In this document: positions 63,547-64,000 of the stretch, one piece after another | Layout: each line of letters begins with the position of its first letter | How positions within the stretch are numbered: the stretch's first letter is position 1 | NCBI GenBank assembly: GCA_963795665.1 | Contig: CAWCIP010000013.1 | Coordinates: forward strand, 62,001 to 126,000 | Source of the DNA: DASUPK01 sp963795665 | GTDB taxonomy: Bacteria > Actinomycetota > Thermoleophilia > Solirubrobacterales > 70-9 | Reading direction: 5' to 3' | DNA length: 64,000 bases | Made by a program: the position numbers and the translations under genes | Notes under the pieces: model-generated | Seen by the model: only the letters and a program-made list of their open reading frames with translations | Told to the model about the DNA's origin: nothing | The model's database searches: none

Positions 63547-64000
63547 GCGCATCGACTCGATCGACGGCTTTCGGGCCTATGCGATCCTCGGCGTCGTCAC
63601 CCTCCACCTGCTCCTGATCGCCGGGGCCGTGCAGCCCGGGACGACGACCAGCCTGATCGCGTGGGGGTTGTTCGGCAACGTCATCGATGCCTTCTTCATC
63701 GTCAGCGGCTTTGGCCTGTTCCTGGCCGTGGTGTCGCGAGGAGGGGAGCTCGGCTCGCTCCGCGCCTTTGCCGCGGGCAGGGTCGCCCGGCTGATACCCC
63801 CCTACTGGATCACGCTGGCCGTGATGCTCCTGCTGCTCGCATTCGCCGCCGCGCCACCCGGCGATGCGGCGGACGGCCTGCCGCGGATCGGGAACTTCGC
63901 CATCCACGTGGTGGCCATGCAGATGCCCGCCCGCCTCTTCGACCCGAACATCTCGATCGGGTTCGGGATCAACGGTGCGCTCTGGATGATCTCGGTGATC
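63527..64000 (+). CDS. acyltransferase 3 family protein (N-terminal part)
   Basis: The first 158 residues of an OafA/YrhL-type O-acyltransferase, cut by the window end. It opens RIDSIDGFRAYAILGVVTLH with the conserved Arg and catalytic His, then VIDAFFIVSGFGLFL and the RVARLIPPYWITL motif. These ten-helix proteins acylate cell-surface sugars or polysaccharides. It starts at ATG 63527 inside the malic enzyme gene. Confidence 0.87.

Overview
The window is 64 kb of high-GC bacterial chromosome, densely packed on both strands; no gene-free stretch exceeds 300 bases. Frequent GTG and TTG starts, leaderless promoters, a Rex repressor, a PolI with Tyr in the O helix, a K+-independent H+-pyrophosphatase and many small secreted Ser/Thr/Lys-rich proteins point to an actinobacterium, most likely class Thermoleophilia (Solirubrobacterales type). 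That placement rests on resemblance and cannot be proved here.

Layout. 0-2.5 kb: a lipoprotein, then a tight four-gene minus-strand operon (coiled-coil protein, Cys-rich mini-protein, His-rich lipoprotein, Ser/Thr kinase). 2.5-6.2 kb: a heterodimeric ABC exporter. 6.3-14.8 kb: lipoprotein, tRNA-Gln(CUG), NAD(P)H/FAD oxidoreductase, paired RCK/TrkA regulators, an EAL phosphodiesterase, an APC permease fused to a USP domain, and H+-PPase. 14.9-22.2 kb: DUF1844, YbdK ligase, rex, a glutaredoxin-like protein, tsaD-rimI-tsaB (t6A tRNA modification), and, 1.3 kb further on, tsaE with a family 4 uracil-DNA glycosylase and a zinc-ribbon protein. 22.4-25.4 kb: pantothenate operon (DUF2520 protein, panC, panD, panB). 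25.5-32.2 kb: membrane and secreted proteins, YjbQ-like protein, DUF389 protein, hexapeptide transferase, ROK kinase. 32.3-37.9 kb: uvrA with its own putative LexA box, two MFS/VOC genes on a shared bidirectional promoter, a flippase-like membrane protein. 38-46.7 kb: secreted glycoside hydrolase, two DHA2 exporters, an ion channel, GAP-family protein, heme peroxidase with an F420/NADPH-reductase-like partner. 46.7-64 kb: uvrB, PhoD-like phosphatase, a TetR regulator facing a copper monooxygenase-like/cupredoxin protein, secreted protease, lytic transglycosylase, coaE, rpsA, geranylgeranyl-reductase-like flavoprotein, YdcZ transporter, polA, malic enzyme, and a truncated acyltransferase.

How the genes connect. 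Three core pathways are well represented: t6A synthesis (tsaB, tsaD, tsaE, with rimI), coenzyme A synthesis (panB, panC, panD, coaE, with the DUF2520 protein as candidate for the missing ketopantoate reductase), and nucleotide excision repair (uvrA, uvrB, polA). The most novel-looking units are the kinase operon at 374-2484, the TetR/copper-oxygenase module at 50461-52813, and a family of dispersed palindromic repeats that supplies stop codons and C-terminal tails to flanking genes.

Caution. Five genes between 25.4 and 46.7 kb (including uvrA) are interrupted by at least eight single-base shifts, all of insertion type. This looks more like sequence error than gene decay, and those entries should be read as probably intact genes until reads are checked.
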